Below are positions 7,108 to 15,843 of a stretch of DNA of 64,000 nt, piece by piece (positions within the stretch are counted from its first letter, which is position 1; every line of letters begins with the position of its first letter). The DNA is taken from NCBI RefSeq assembly GCF_034259325.1, contig NZ_JAXIVS010000010.1, positions 310,001 to 374,000 of the forward strand. Direction: 5' to 3'. This DNA comes from Hyalangium ruber (GTDB taxonomy: Bacteria; Myxococcota; Myxococcia; Myxococcales; Myxococcaceae). The notes beneath the pieces were generated by a model. It did no database searches. It was not told where the DNA came from and worked only from the letters and a program-made list of their open reading frames with translations. The position numbers and the translations under genes were made by a program.

Positions 7108-8586
7108 TCATCGGGAGTCTGAGGGGCTCGACGTGGGCGGAGGTTTGCTGGGGGGAGCGATGGCAGGGGCATAGCACCTGCCTCGGTTGTAAACGTAACC
7201 GTTCTCCGCGCACTCATCGGCGTCCATCGGGAACAGATCCACCCAGCAACCTCCGTTCATGGCTACCTGCTTGCGACCTGGGCACCGGCCCTTTTCGTCA
7301 GGTCGGGACTGCCCGGGAAGAAGCTTGAAAGGCATGTCCCGAGCCATGGCTTTCGCCTCGGAGGGCTCCTGGACAGAGGCAAGTGACGCAGCGAGGGAGG
7401 AGTCACCCAACGCAGCGGTACCCGCATCTGGCACCTCGGAAGCAGAAGCCTCCTGCCCTCGCACGGACATCCCCTCGAGCCGTGTGTGCAAGGCCTGCGC
7501 GCCCCACACGAAGCCCCAGAGCAACCCCATGGCGGCTAGCGCAAGCCAGGGTCTCCATTTCAGGGCACGAGCAAGAAGGCCAGAACGTCTCGGAAAAGCC
7601 ACCGCCCCAGAGGGCGTTCCATCCTCACGGGGCGTTAGCGAGGGCTGCGGTGCCTGTGCGAAACGAAGAGGAAGATCGGCCTCAGGGCCCGCGCGCTCCC
7701 CTGCAACCTCCAGCGCCTGGGCAAGTTCCGCCGCTGTGCCGCGAGCCTCGGGAGACTCCGAGAGCACGCGGAGAATCAGCTCCCGCAGCCGTGGATCCAC
7801 TCGGGGGTTGAGCCGGAGCAAGGGCCGGGGATCAGGACACCCCAGGTGCCAGGACTCCACCTCATCCTGATAGAGCTTCATGGACGGAGGGTACTGCCCC
7901 GTGACGAGACGGTAGGCCGTCACGCCCAGCGCGAAGAGGTCATCGGCAGGCGCGGCCTGGTACCAGTCGGTGGCAGACCGAACGGAAGAGAGCAGGAACG
8001 AACACGCCTCGGGCGAGCGGTATTCGACCGTCCCTGGAGGCAAGGACTGCCACGTGAGGCGGGGAGCCCCCTGGAAGTAGCCCGAGCCGAAGTCGATGAG
8101 AACGGCGCGCCCGTCCGAGCGTCCCAGCAGGACATTGCCTCCCTTCACGTCTCGATGAACGGCGCTGTGGGCATGGGTGGCCTCGAGCGCACGCGCCAAT
8201 TGAGCGAGCACTCGAAGCACCTGTCTGGAGGAGGGTGCGTGCTGCTCGGCCCAGGCGTACAGCGGCGTGCCTTCCACCCACTCCATCACGAAGTAGGGAT
8301 GCTCTGCTCCGAACGCATGGCGCCAGAGTCCATGGCCCAGCAACGCAGGGACACTCGGATGCTGAATGCGAGAGAGCAGTCCCACCTCGCGCATGAACCG
8401 AAGGTCTCCTGGATACACCGCCAGCTTGAGCGCAACAGGGCCAGCGTCCTCCTGCCCTACTCTGACGGCGCGGTAGACGACCCCATAAGCGCCCGCTCCC
8501 TGCCGTTCCAGCACACGCCAGTCGCCTATCTGCGTTCCCGGCGGGAGCCGGGGAGAATGGTCCTCTGGTGCGTGTTCGAACGCCAT
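7108..8586 (-). CDS. Membrane Ser/Thr protein kinase with Cys-containing extracytoplasmic tail (copy 1)
   Basis: 492 aa. Kinase domain in the N-terminal ~285 residues: GAGAYGVVYRA glycine loop, VALKLAVYP lysine, HRDVKGGNVLL catalytic loop, DFG in VLIDFGSGY, and YRSPEA for the APE motif. After a Pro/Ala linker a membrane helix spans about 344-368 (WLALAAMGLLWGFVWGAQAL). The C-terminal tail, predicted outside the cytoplasm, carries GRCPGRKQVAMNGGCWVD and CAENGYVYNRGRCYAP, four cysteines that could form disulfides. ATG 8586 is chosen over GTG 8625 because GGAAGG precedes it by about 8 nt. It is paralogous along its whole length to the kinase at 58303-59826. It points towards the sigma/kinase operon, ending 171 nt from the small gene. 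Substrate and ligand are unknown. Confidence 0.9.
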   Translation of the reverse strand: MAFEHAPEDHSPRLPPGTQIGDWRVLERQGAGAYGVVYRAVRVGQEDAGPVALKLAVYPGDLRFMREVGLLSRIQHPSVPALLGHGLWRHAFGAEHPYFVMEWVEGTPLYAWAEQHAPSSRQVLRVLAQLARALEATHAHSAVHRDVKGGNVLLGRSDGRAVLIDFGSGYFQGAPRLTWQSLPPGTVEYRSPEACSFLLSSVRSATDWYQAAPADDLFALGVTAYRLVTGQYPPSMKLYQDEVESWHLGCPDPRPLLRLNPRVDPRLRELILRVLSESPEARGTAAELAQALEVAGERAGPEADLPLRFAQAPQPSLTPREDGTPSGAVAFPRRSGLLARALKWRPWLALAAMGLLWGFVWGAQALHTRLEGMSVRGQEASASEVPDAGTAALGDSSLAASLASVQEPSEAKAMARDMPFKLLPGQSRPDEKGRCPGRKQVAMNGGCWVDLFPMDADECAENGYVYNRGRCYAPAIAPPSKPPPTSSPSDSR

Positions 8587-8633
8587 GACGGGGCCTTCCG
8601 GTGGAAAGGGTGTACCTCCCTCCACTTATCGCG

Positions 8634-8663
8634 AGGCTACGTTGTACGTAGGCAACCGTCAGC
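8634..8663 (-). promoter_or_regulatory. Palindromic operator-like block upstream of kinase copy 1
   Basis: Read on the minus strand, GCCTACGT (8653-8646), a 3-nt spacer and ACGTAGCC (8642-8635) form an inverted repeat with one mismatch, preceded by GCTGACGGTT. The same 30-nt block, 25 of 30 positions identical, occurs at 58254-58283 upstream of the paralogous kinase. It lies 47 nt before ATG 8586 and 8 nt before the alternative GTG 8625. Conservation outside coding sequence suggests a transcription-factor site or promoter element. Confidence 0.55.
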
Positions 8664-8743
8664 AGACTTTGGCGGTCACGTTCTAAACAGAGCGGTCACG
8701 AGCGTCGCGTTCGTATCCGCGACTGGGTGCTAGGTTCACTCGG

Positions 8744-9127
8744 ATGGGCGTCCGTCGCATGTTTCCGATGCTCTCCACGGAGAGCCTGGAGCGAGCAGTC
8801 GGCTTCTACAAAGAGCTGCTGGGCGGTGTTGAGACCTATCGCTTCCCAGACTCAGGGCCGCCCGCCTTCATCGCGCTGCGGCTGGGCGAGTCGGAGCTGG
8901 GAATCGGCGCTATCGGCTCAGCCGCTCCGCTGCACGGACAACCGCAGCGCCCAGCCCAAGGCCATCGCATCGAGTTGTGCGTCTACGTCGATGATGTGGA
9001 CGCGACCATCGAGAGACTGCGGTCCGGTGGCGTCCCAGTGCTCCTCGAACCGATCGATCAGCCCTGGGGTGAACGCGTGGCCTATGTGGCCGACCCGGAC
9101 GGGAACCTGGTGATGCTCACCCGCTGA
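8744..9127 (+). CDS. Glyoxalase/bleomycin-resistance (VOC) family protein
   Basis: 127 aa, the usual length for a one-module VOC protein. Features: the opening strand FPMLSTESLERAVGFYKELL, the middle ELCVYVDDVDATIERLRSGG with its typical VDDVDAT, and the closing strand VAYVADPDGNLVML. VOC proteins bind a divalent metal at the centre of paired beta-alpha-beta units and act on small molecules, or sequester them, but the substrate cannot be inferred. It is followed 36 nt later by an SDR gene in the same direction, possibly a two-gene unit. It also lies divergently from the upstream membrane kinase, so the region 8587-8743 must hold both promoters. Confidence 0.88.
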   Translation: MGVRRMFPMLSTESLERAVGFYKELLGGVETYRFPDSGPPAFIALRLGESELGIGAIGSAAPLHGQPQRPAQGHRIELCVYVDDVDATIERLRSGGVPVLLEPIDQPWGERVAYVADPDGNLVMLTR

Positions 9128-9163
9128 GGCGCCGGTGATATAGGGCCTCCGGGGAGGGATTTC

Positions 9164-9943
9164 ATGTCACGCAAAGTCGCGTTGATCACCGGTGCATCGG
9201 CGGGCCTCGGAGAGCAGTTCGCGCAGTGCTTCGCCCGGGATGGGCACGACGTCATCCTGGTGGCACGCACCGCCGCGCGCCTGGAGACGCTGGCCTCCAA
9301 GCTCGAGCAGGAACACAAAATAAAGGCCCACGTACTCGCAGCCGATCTCGCCCGCCCGGAGGAGCCTCAACGCATCTTCGAGGAGGTGCGCACCCGGAAC
9401 CTGGAGGTGGAGTTCCTCGTCAACAACGCGGGCTTTGGCTCCTCGGGCCCCTTCCTGGAGCAGGAGCTGGCGCGAGAGGCGGAGATGGTGGAGGTGAACT
9501 GCACCGCGCTGCTGAAGCTGAGCCACCTCTTCGCGCGGCCGATGCGCGAGCGCGGCAGTGGGCGCATCCTCAACGTGGCGTCCACCGCGGGCTTCCAGCC
9601 CGGCCCGTACATGGCCACCTACTACGCGACGAAGGCGTTCGTGGTGTCCTTCTCGGAAGCCCTGGCGCACGAGCTCAAGGGCAGCGGCGTGACAGTCACC
9701 TGCCACTGCCCCGGGGCCACGCACACGGAGTTCGCCTCACGTGCCGGCAATGACAAGTCCCGCCTCTTCCAGCGTCCGGGTGTAGCCAAGGCCTCCGACG
9801 TGGCCGCCGACGCCTACGCGGCGATGATGAAGGGACGGGTGCTCGCGATTCACGGCCTGGTCAACTGGCTCGGCGCGGCATCGGTGCGCTTTGCCCCACG
9901 CGGAGTGGTGCGCTCCATCGCGGCCAACCTCAACCGGCAGTAG
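9164..9943 (+). CDS. Short-chain dehydrogenase/reductase (SDR family)
   Basis: 259 aa classical SDR. Cofactor motif TGASAGLG at residues 9-16, NNAG in LVNNAGFGSSGP, catalytic serine region NVASTAGF, and Y153-x3-K157 in ATYYATKAF. An Arg/Lys-containing strand after beta-2 (VARTAARLE) favours NADP(H). GGGAGGG about 6 nt ahead of the ATG supports the start. It resembles DltE/YqjQ-type reductases that act on acyl or keto substrates, but the substrate is not identifiable. Lies just behind the VOC gene on the same strand. Confidence 0.92.
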   Translation: MSRKVALITGASAGLGEQFAQCFARDGHDVILVARTAARLETLASKLEQEHKIKAHVLAADLARPEEPQRIFEEVRTRNLEVEFLVNNAGFGSSGPFLEQELAREAEMVEVNCTALLKLSHLFARPMRERGSGRILNVASTAGFQPGPYMATYYATKAFVVSFSEALAHELKGSGVTVTCHCPGATHTEFASRAGNDKSRLFQRPGVAKASDVAADAYAAMMKGRVLAIHGLVNWLGAASVRFAPRGVVRSIAANLNRQ

Positions 9944-10060
9944 CGCGCGGCAACCCTCACGCCCGTGGGTCTGGTGTCACGGCTTCGCGCCGGCTCACAA
10001 CTCCCACCCGGCACCCCCGGCGAGAACCGTCTATGCTGCCGGGCGAGGAGTGGCTGAGGG

Positions 10061-10741
10061 ATGAGCGAAGGGGCGCTGTTCGGATCAGAGTTCTCACCGA
10101 TGCACACCCGGTACCGCCTGCGGCTATGGGCGGCGGACCTGGTGGACCTGGGCACGGCCGGGCTGTTGGGCTGGGGCGCCGCGCGCGCCCTGAACGTGGA
10201 GCAGTCCCGCGTCAGCCTGATCGCCGTCCTCGTCGGCGCCTGGGTGGTGCTGTCGCTGGTGGGCGGGGTGCGCGGGTGGACGCTGGGGCGACGGCTATTC
10301 GACGTGCGCCTCGTGTCCCAGGAGGGGCACGCCCCCGGCCTGCCGCGCGCCCTGCTGCGTGCCTTCACCGCGCTGCCGGACGTGCTGATGGCGCCGCTGT
10401 TGCCCTCGCGTCCCCTGGATCGGCTGCTGCGAGTCCACGGAGAGCGGACGGGCGACACGATCCGAGCCCGGCTGCGAGGGCTGGCCGTGCAGCTGCCCTG
10501 GGTGGCCGCGCTCGCGCTCGCCGCGTGGTTCATCGCCACGCCCACCCGCTTCGAGGCCTTCCACTTCCTCGACACCAAGCTCACCGGCTGGAAGTGCTGC
10601 CACGGCTACCGCACGCACAAGGATACGTGGATGTGTCGCCGCTCGCTGTCCCTGCTGGAGAGCGAGGCCCGGGGAGAGGACCCCCAGGCCCAGGCGCTCG
10701 TCACCGAGTGCCCCGAGGTCAGCGCGCGGCTGGCACGCTGA
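10061..10741 (+). CDS. RDD-family membrane protein
   Basis: 226 aa. R-x-D signature near the start (RYRLRLWAADLVDLGTAGLL) opening the first membrane helix, a second helix around 50-70 (SLIAVLVGAWVVLSLVGG), then GWTLGRRLFDVRLV, the classic sequence after helix 2 of RDD proteins, and a third helix near 148-163. The C-terminal 60 residues are soluble with three cysteines (WKCCHGYRTHK, TWMCRRS), an addition beyond the core RDD fold. RDD proteins are small inner-membrane proteins of mostly unknown role, a few linked to ion transport. It converges on the kinase gene ending 9 nt away. Start could also be the internal Met at residue 14. Confidence 0.85.
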   Translation: MSEGALFGSEFSPMHTRYRLRLWAADLVDLGTAGLLGWGAARALNVEQSRVSLIAVLVGAWVVLSLVGGVRGWTLGRRLFDVRLVSQEGHAPGLPRALLRAFTALPDVLMAPLLPSRPLDRLLRVHGERTGDTIRARLRGLAVQLPWVAALALAAWFIATPTRFEAFHFLDTKLTGWKCCHGYRTHKDTWMCRRSLSLLESEARGEDPQAQALVTECPEVSARLAR

Positions 10742-10750
10742 GCAAACACC

Positions 10751-13171
10751 CTAGCGCGGGATGTCGAACAGGGCGGTGCCCTGCTCGCACTCGAGGAGGA
10801 GCTTGTCCTCGTCGAGCTCGGGCGCTCCCACGTGGTGCTTGAAGTCGCCCAAGCCGACCGTCACGCTCTTGCTCCTGCGCACGAGCTGGATCTCCAGCCG
10901 ACGTTTGCCCGAGAGCGTGGCCTTGCAGTCCCGCCAGGCCTGGCCATCCGAGTTCTGGATGACGAGCCCCTTGTCGACGCCCAGTCGCATGAAGCTCGAG
11001 CGCTTGACGCCTCCCGTCAGGGTCCTGGGCGGTACGGGAGCGGCGGGCGGCTCCGGGGCCGCCGGCGCCTGGGGAGCCGCCACCGCCTCGGGAGGCGCCG
11101 CCGTGGGTGGCACCACGAAGCGCGCCCCGCTGGCGCCGCGAATGTTCGGATCGAGGATGACCACCGCCGCCGTGTGCTCGGCCCGCCGCACCGTCGCGAA
11201 CCCGAGCAGCGGATGCCGGCCGGGCCTCCCCTCGCCCACCACGGGAACCCGCATGCCCTCTCGAAGCCCCGCGGCATAACCCCCCGGCACGCGGTACCGG
11301 AGCTTCTCCACATGGCGCAGGGGCAACGCGTGGCTCGTCACCTGAATCCACTGAGTCGAATCCTCTGGCGCCGCATGGGGCTGGGGACGCTCGGGGCGCG
11401 CCTTCGCGGGCGCCTGGGTCGCCACGGCCGGAGCGGCCACCGCCGAGCCCACTGCCGCGACGGCGGGGACCGTGGACGCGGAGCCCTCGGCGCCCGCGGC
11501 GGGAATCGTCTCCGACGACGGCTCGCCCCCGGGCTGCTTCTCTGAACCCATGGAAGGCGGAGGGTGTCCCTGCTGCTCCCACCGAGCCGCTCCTTCCGGA
11601 GGTTCCCCCTGTGGCGCCTCTCCGTGTGGAGGAGGCATCGGCTCCCCCAGATGCGGCGGCAGGGGTCGCCCGTCAGGCCCCAGATGCGGCGGCGGCAGAG
11701 GTCGCCCGTCCGGCCCCAGCCGCGGATGGTGGGGTCTTCCGTCAGGCCCCATGCGCGCAGGGGGTGGGCGCCCGCGCTCGGAAGATGGCAGCGGGTGCCC
11801 GGCTTCGTTGAGCACCACCACGGAAGGATGCGAAGCCTCCACGCCGCGCAGGAAGTACACGGTGCCGCCGACGGAGGCCCCCACCAACAGGAGCGCGCCC
11901 AGCCCGAGCGCCAGCAGCTTCCAGCGGCGCACATCGTTCGCGTTCGAGGCCGCGACGGCCACGGCGTCGGAGCCCGACGCGGGCACGGAGGGCACGGCGG
12001 CGGGCACCAGAGCCCCCGGCACCGGGGAGACCAGGGGCCGCGGCGTGGCGGACATGCCCTGCGCCTGCATCTCCTCCAGCGGGCGCACCGAGGTGGCCTC
12101 CAGCCCCGTCATCGCCGCCATGCCGGGCGGCAGCGGAGAGACGCCCGTCGCCATCACCCCCGTCCCCGGCGGCGTGGAAGGCGGACGGCGCACGCCGGAG
12201 ATGCGGGAGATGAGCTGGCGCTGCGCGGAGAAGGCCTCGGGACACAGCGCCCTGACGTAGTTGCCCACCTCCTCGGCGCCCAGCGAGGCGCTGGCGCGCA
12301 AGAGCTGCTCATTGAGGGCGCGGGCGAACTCGTCGGCGCGGGCGTAGCGGTCCTGCGGGTGGGGCGCCAGCGCGCGGCGCACCACCGCGTCGAGCGCCGG
12401 GTCCACATCCGGCCGCAGCGCGGAGAGCGCGGGCACGGAGGGGTTGGCCATGGCGGCCATCATCTCCCCCACGGTGCCGTGGGGCACGAGCGGCTGGCCC
12501 GCGAGCAGCTCCCACACCACCACGCCACACGAATAGATGTCGCTGCGGTGGTCCAGCGGCTCGGCGCGGGCCTGCTCCGGCGACATGTAGCCCAGCTTGC
12601 CCATCACCGTGGCGGGCAGCGTGTACTTGCTGCGCGCGGCGGATTTGGCGAGGCCGAAGTCGATGACCTTCACCTCGCCCTCGTAGGACACCATGACGTT
12701 GTGCGGGGACACGTCTCGGTGGACGATGCCCAGCGGCGTGCCGTCGGAGCCCGCCTTGCGGTGGGCATAGCCCAGCCCCTCGGCGATGCGCTGGCCCAGG
12801 TAGAGCGCCACCGGCACGGGGATGGTCTGGCCCTGCTGGCGCGCCTGCTCCGCCAGGTACGCCACGTCCACGCCGGCCACGTACTCCAGCGCCATGAAGT
12901 AGGTGCCGTGGGCCTCGCCCATGTCGTACACCTGGGCGATCGACGAATGCACCAGATGCACCAGCACCTTGGCCTCGTGGTGGAAGCGATCGAGGAACTG
13001 CCGATCCTTCATGAGCGTCGGAAGAATCGTCTTCACGATGCACGGCTTCTCGAAGCCCGCCGCGCCCGAAATCTTGGCGAGATACACCTCGCCCATACCG
13101 CCCTGGCCCAGCAGGTGGACCAGCTCATAGCGCCCGAGGCTGCGCGGCGATTCTGGGGTTTCTGTCGTCAT
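10751..13171 (-). CDS. Membrane Ser/Thr protein kinase with proline-rich repeats
   Basis: 806 aa from ATG 13171 (a GTG start at 13243 would add 24 residues without kinase similarity). N-terminal kinase domain of about 280 residues: LLGQGGMGEVYLAK, CIVKTIL, HRDVSPHNVMVS, DFGLAKS, GYMSPEQ; all catalytic motifs intact. One membrane helix near 417-438 (LLALGLGALLLVGASVGGTV). The outside portion starts with tandem copies of a GPDGRP-containing unit rich in Pro/His (see repeat at 11640-11763), then low-complexity Pro/Ala sequence and two small beta-rich regions at the C-terminus (about 640-725 and 735-806) of unknown family. This is the classical PASTA-less PknB-like layout of myxobacteria. The last gene neighbour is convergent, so it is probably monocistronic. 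Ligand and targets unknown. Confidence 0.92.
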   Translation of the reverse strand: MTTETPESPRSLGRYELVHLLGQGGMGEVYLAKISGAAGFEKPCIVKTILPTLMKDRQFLDRFHHEAKVLVHLVHSSIAQVYDMGEAHGTYFMALEYVAGVDVAYLAEQARQQGQTIPVPVALYLGQRIAEGLGYAHRKAGSDGTPLGIVHRDVSPHNVMVSYEGEVKVIDFGLAKSAARSKYTLPATVMGKLGYMSPEQARAEPLDHRSDIYSCGVVVWELLAGQPLVPHGTVGEMMAAMANPSVPALSALRPDVDPALDAVVRRALAPHPQDRYARADEFARALNEQLLRASASLGAEEVGNYVRALCPEAFSAQRQLISRISGVRRPPSTPPGTGVMATGVSPLPPGMAAMTGLEATSVRPLEEMQAQGMSATPRPLVSPVPGALVPAAVPSVPASGSDAVAVAASNANDVRRWKLLALGLGALLLVGASVGGTVYFLRGVEASHPSVVVLNEAGHPLPSSERGRPPPARMGPDGRPHHPRLGPDGRPLPPPHLGPDGRPLPPHLGEPMPPPHGEAPQGEPPEGAARWEQQGHPPPSMGSEKQPGGEPSSETIPAAGAEGSASTVPAVAAVGSAVAAPAVATQAPAKARPERPQPHAAPEDSTQWIQVTSHALPLRHVEKLRYRVPGGYAAGLREGMRVPVVGEGRPGRHPLLGFATVRRAEHTAAVVILDPNIRGASGARFVVPPTAAPPEAVAAPQAPAAPEPPAAPVPPRTLTGGVKRSSFMRLGVDKGLVIQNSDGQAWRDCKATLSGKRRLEIQLVRRSKSVTVGLGDFKHHVGAPELDEDKLLLECEQGTALFDIPR
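11640..11763 (-). repeat. Tandem in-frame repeat in the kinase extracytoplasmic region
   Basis: Three to four imperfect 33-39 nt units, each encoding GPDGRP followed by a Pro/His/Arg-rich stretch (for example LGPDGRPLPPPH), run head to tail inside the kinase gene. Variation in unit length is in multiples of three, so frame is preserved. Such repeats usually form flexible wall-spanning or protein-binding stalks and can vary in copy number between strains. Confidence 0.75.
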
Positions 13172-13537
13172 CGCTTTTCCACAGCGCACCACGGGGGCCA
13201 AGGTAGGAGCAAGCCACCCCGGAGTGTCCTCCGGATTGGACACCGAACCCGGGAAAAAAGAAAAAGTCTCGTGGGCTTGAAGTCAGCAGGCAGGCGACCT
13301 CCAGCGTGGCTGAGTGTGCGCCAGCGCCCCGCGCCCACACCGCTCGCGGGGTGCCTGTTCTTCACTTCCTCCGGCCAACATACTGGCTGTGAACAGGAGC
13401 ACCTCCGGTTAAGCCTGAAGTCCGCACACCATTGTCAGAGCTGAATGCGATGCACTCTCTGTGGGCCATCCACCCTCGCGTCGGCAGCCCCCCTGTCCCT
13501 GCTCCCGGCCCGAGGCCCACCTCTGGAGAACATGCTT
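13172..13537. other. Divergent intergenic region, 366 nt
   Basis: Separates the minus-strand kinase from the plus-strand S8 protease and must carry both promoters. GGAAAAG sits before the kinase ATG and TGGAGA before the protease ATG. It contains an A-rich stretch at about 13251-13266. No convincing small gene, RNA or strong inverted repeat was seen. Confidence 0.6.
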
Positions 13538-15271
13538 ATGAAGCGCTGGGGATTCCTCGGACTTTTGGTCCTCGCGGCATGCGCTCCGGAAGAGGCGCCC
13601 GACACCAGCAGCCAGTACCAGGTGTGCCCCGGCGTCATCGCGGGAGTGGAGTCCATCTCGACTTCCACCCAGGCGCTGAACAGCTCCGAGCCCCGGCAGA
13701 GTGACGACGGGCGCCAGCGCTACCTGGTGCGCTACCGCGAGGCCGCGCAGTCCAACCCGCAGACCGTGACGAGCGTGGGAGGCCAGGTGCGCACGGTGCT
13801 GCGGCGCACGCCCGCGCTGTCGGCGCGCCTGAGCGCCGAGGAGCGCGCCCTGCTGGAGCAGCACCCCGAGGTGGTGGCCATCGAGCCGGACCTTCCGCTG
13901 CACGCGCTGAGCCTTCCCCGTCCGCCCACGCTGGCGCTGCTCCACGCGCCGGTGCAGAGCGGCAGCACGGGCGAGTACACCCCGGGCCTGCGCCTGGTGC
14001 AGGCGCCCCAGGTGTGGGACCGCGATCAGGACGGCACCCTGGATGTGGGCGCGCCCACCGGCGAGGGCGTCCGGGTGTGCGTCATCGACAGCGGGATTGA
14101 TCCAGACCAGTCGGAGCTGAAGCAGGCCTACCTCGACGGCTGGGACTTCGTGGAGCAGGACGAGACGCCCTGGGACCAGTACGGGGACATGTGGGGCGAG
14201 GGCCACGGCACGCACGTGGCGGGCACCATCGCCGCGCAGCTCGCCTCGGGCGGGGCCAACGTCAGCCCGAACCATGATCGCAACGGCGTGGTGGGGGTGT
14301 CGCCCGGCGCCCAGCTGCTCATCGCCCGCGTGCTGGACACCGATGGCGTGGCGTGGATGAGCGATGTCATCGCCGCGCTCGAGTGGTGCTCGGGCCGGGG
14401 GGCGCACATCGCTTCGATGTCGCTGGGAGGCGCCTCGGACCACCCGCTGCAGCGCGAGGCCTTCGCGGCCGCCGCCGAGAGGATGCTCATCATCGCCGCG
14501 GCGGGAAACAGCGGCGAGCCCATGGCGTACCCGGCCGCCTACCCCGGAGTGCTGGCGGTGGGCGCGGTGAACATGGAGGCCCAGCGCGCCGCCTTCTCCT
14601 CTTATGGAGAGAACCTGGCGCTGATGGCGCCGGGGGTGGACGTGCTCTCCACCATCATCCACGGCCAGGGCACCATCTCCCAGGTGTCCCTGGGGGAGGA
14701 GCGCCACGAGTCACGCGCGGTGTACCTGGCGCCCGCGGGCACCCACTCCGGCAAGCTGGTGGACTGTGGGGAGGCCAGCACGCTGGGCTCCTGCCCGCAG
14801 GCCACCTGTGACGGCTTCGTCGCCTACGTGGAGCGCAGCGAGCGGGTGCCCCTGCAGGTGCAGATCGCCAATGCGATGAAGCAGGGCGCGCGCGCCGTCA
14901 TCTTCGGCGACCTGCCCCGCCAGAGCGCGCTGGTGGAGCTGTCCATCGGCCGGCGGGGGCACTGGGTGCCCTCGGCGCTGGTGAGCCACAGCTCGGCCGT
15001 GGCGATGCGCAAGGTGCCGGGCACGCCCGTCGACGTGCAGCTCCATGCCTCGGACTACGCGGCGTTCTCGGGCACCTCCATGGCGACTCCGCACGTGACG
15101 GGCGTGGCGGCGCTGCTGTGGAGCGCCCGACCCTCGCTCACGCCGGCCCAGGTGCGCCAGCTGCTGGTGTCCACCGCGAGGGACTTGGGGCCCGAGGGGT
15201 GGGACCCGGAGCACGGCCATGGCCTGGTCCAGGCCACGGCGGCGCTGCAAGCCCTCGAAGCCATGCCGTAA
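13538..15271 (+). CDS. S8 family serine peptidase (subtilase) lipoprotein with inserted PA-like domain
   Basis: 577 aa secreted lipoprotein protease. Lipoprotein signal MKRWGFLGLLVLAAC with the Cys acceptor at position 15; an I9-like propeptide follows (RYLVRYREAAQSNPQTV to VVAIEPDLPLHAL). Catalytic triad: D184 in CVIDSGID, H223 in GHGTHVAGTIAA, S514 in FSGTSMATPHVTG. Between His and Ser an insertion of about 120 residues (VDCGEASTLGSCPQATC to ARAVIFGDLP) looks like a protease-associated domain and contains cysteines. ATG 13538 is chosen over ATG 13532 and an upstream frame start because GGAG is correctly spaced and the signal peptide starts there. Likely role: degradation of external protein by a predatory organism; substrate not inferable. 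Confidence 0.93.
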   Translation: MKRWGFLGLLVLAACAPEEAPDTSSQYQVCPGVIAGVESISTSTQALNSSEPRQSDDGRQRYLVRYREAAQSNPQTVTSVGGQVRTVLRRTPALSARLSAEERALLEQHPEVVAIEPDLPLHALSLPRPPTLALLHAPVQSGSTGEYTPGLRLVQAPQVWDRDQDGTLDVGAPTGEGVRVCVIDSGIDPDQSELKQAYLDGWDFVEQDETPWDQYGDMWGEGHGTHVAGTIAAQLASGGANVSPNHDRNGVVGVSPGAQLLIARVLDTDGVAWMSDVIAALEWCSGRGAHIASMSLGGASDHPLQREAFAAAAERMLIIAAAGNSGEPMAYPAAYPGVLAVGAVNMEAQRAAFSSYGENLALMAPGVDVLSTIIHGQGTISQVSLGEERHESRAVYLAPAGTHSGKLVDCGEASTLGSCPQATCDGFVAYVERSERVPLQVQIANAMKQGARAVIFGDLPRQSALVELSIGRRGHWVPSALVSHSSAVAMRKVPGTPVDVQLHASDYAAFSGTSMATPHVTGVAALLWSARPSLTPAQVRQLLVSTARDLGPEGWDPEHGHGLVQATAALQALEAMP

Positions 15272-15291
15272 GGCGGGTAAAGAGCCGGCGC

Positions 15292-15714
15292 ATGCGCTTC
15301 TCTCGCCTCACCACCGCCGCGCTGCTCCTGGCCACCACCGGCTGTGCCTCGCTCCTGGGCGCCGCCCGGTTGGAGCGCGAGGGCAACGCCACCCTCACCG
15401 GGGTGGTGGTGCCCCCCGCGGGAGGCGAGGTGCGCAAGGAGGCCACCTCCTGCGCGGGTGTCACGGCGCGGGTGTCGCACGTCAGCGAGCCCGAGAACGC
15501 GCTGGGTAGCCTCATGGTGAAGCAGAGCCGAGGCAGGTGCCTGTACGTGGTGTCCAACCTGCCCAGTAACGCCGAGCTGCACCTCGAGGTGAGCCCGGGC
15601 ACGACCTGGCGGTGCGGGGACGGAGAGGCACCCCAGCTCACCCCCGCGCCCCGCGCGGTGAAGCTGCGCGACTACGAGACGGCCACGCGCGACTTTCGCG
15701 CGGTGTGTGACTAG
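15292..15714 (+). CDS. Small putative lipoprotein, unknown function
   Basis: 140 aa. Signal peptide MRFSRLTTAALLLATTGC, a lipobox ending at Cys 18. The mature part is beta-rich (NATLTGVVVPPAGGEVRKEA; GRCLYVVSNLPSNAELHLEV) and resembles a carboxypeptidase-regulatory or transthyretin-like fold, with paired cysteines at about positions 53 and 80. Follows the protease gene by 20 nt, so probably co-transcribed, but no specific relation is visible. No named family recognised. Confidence 0.75.
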   Translation: MRFSRLTTAALLLATTGCASLLGAARLEREGNATLTGVVVPPAGGEVRKEATSCAGVTARVSHVSEPENALGSLMVKQSRGRCLYVVSNLPSNAELHLEVSPGTTWRCGDGEAPQLTPAPRAVKLRDYETATRDFRAVCD

Positions 15715-15843
15715 CGGCGCCTGCCTGCCTGCCTGCCGACTCGGGCTTCGGGTGGATTGATTCGGTACCCCGGAGCACGGCAAGGTGTCGCTACCGGGAA
15801 GGCGGCGCTGGAGCCCCCTTTGTCCCGCCAAGGAGCCTGTGCC

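Noticed and set aside
11564-13444. 626-codon plus-strand open frame rich in His/Arg/Gly
   Set aside because: Antisense to the kinase with intact catalytic motifs; composition (HRRHHPRPRR-type) is that of GC-skewed shadow frames.
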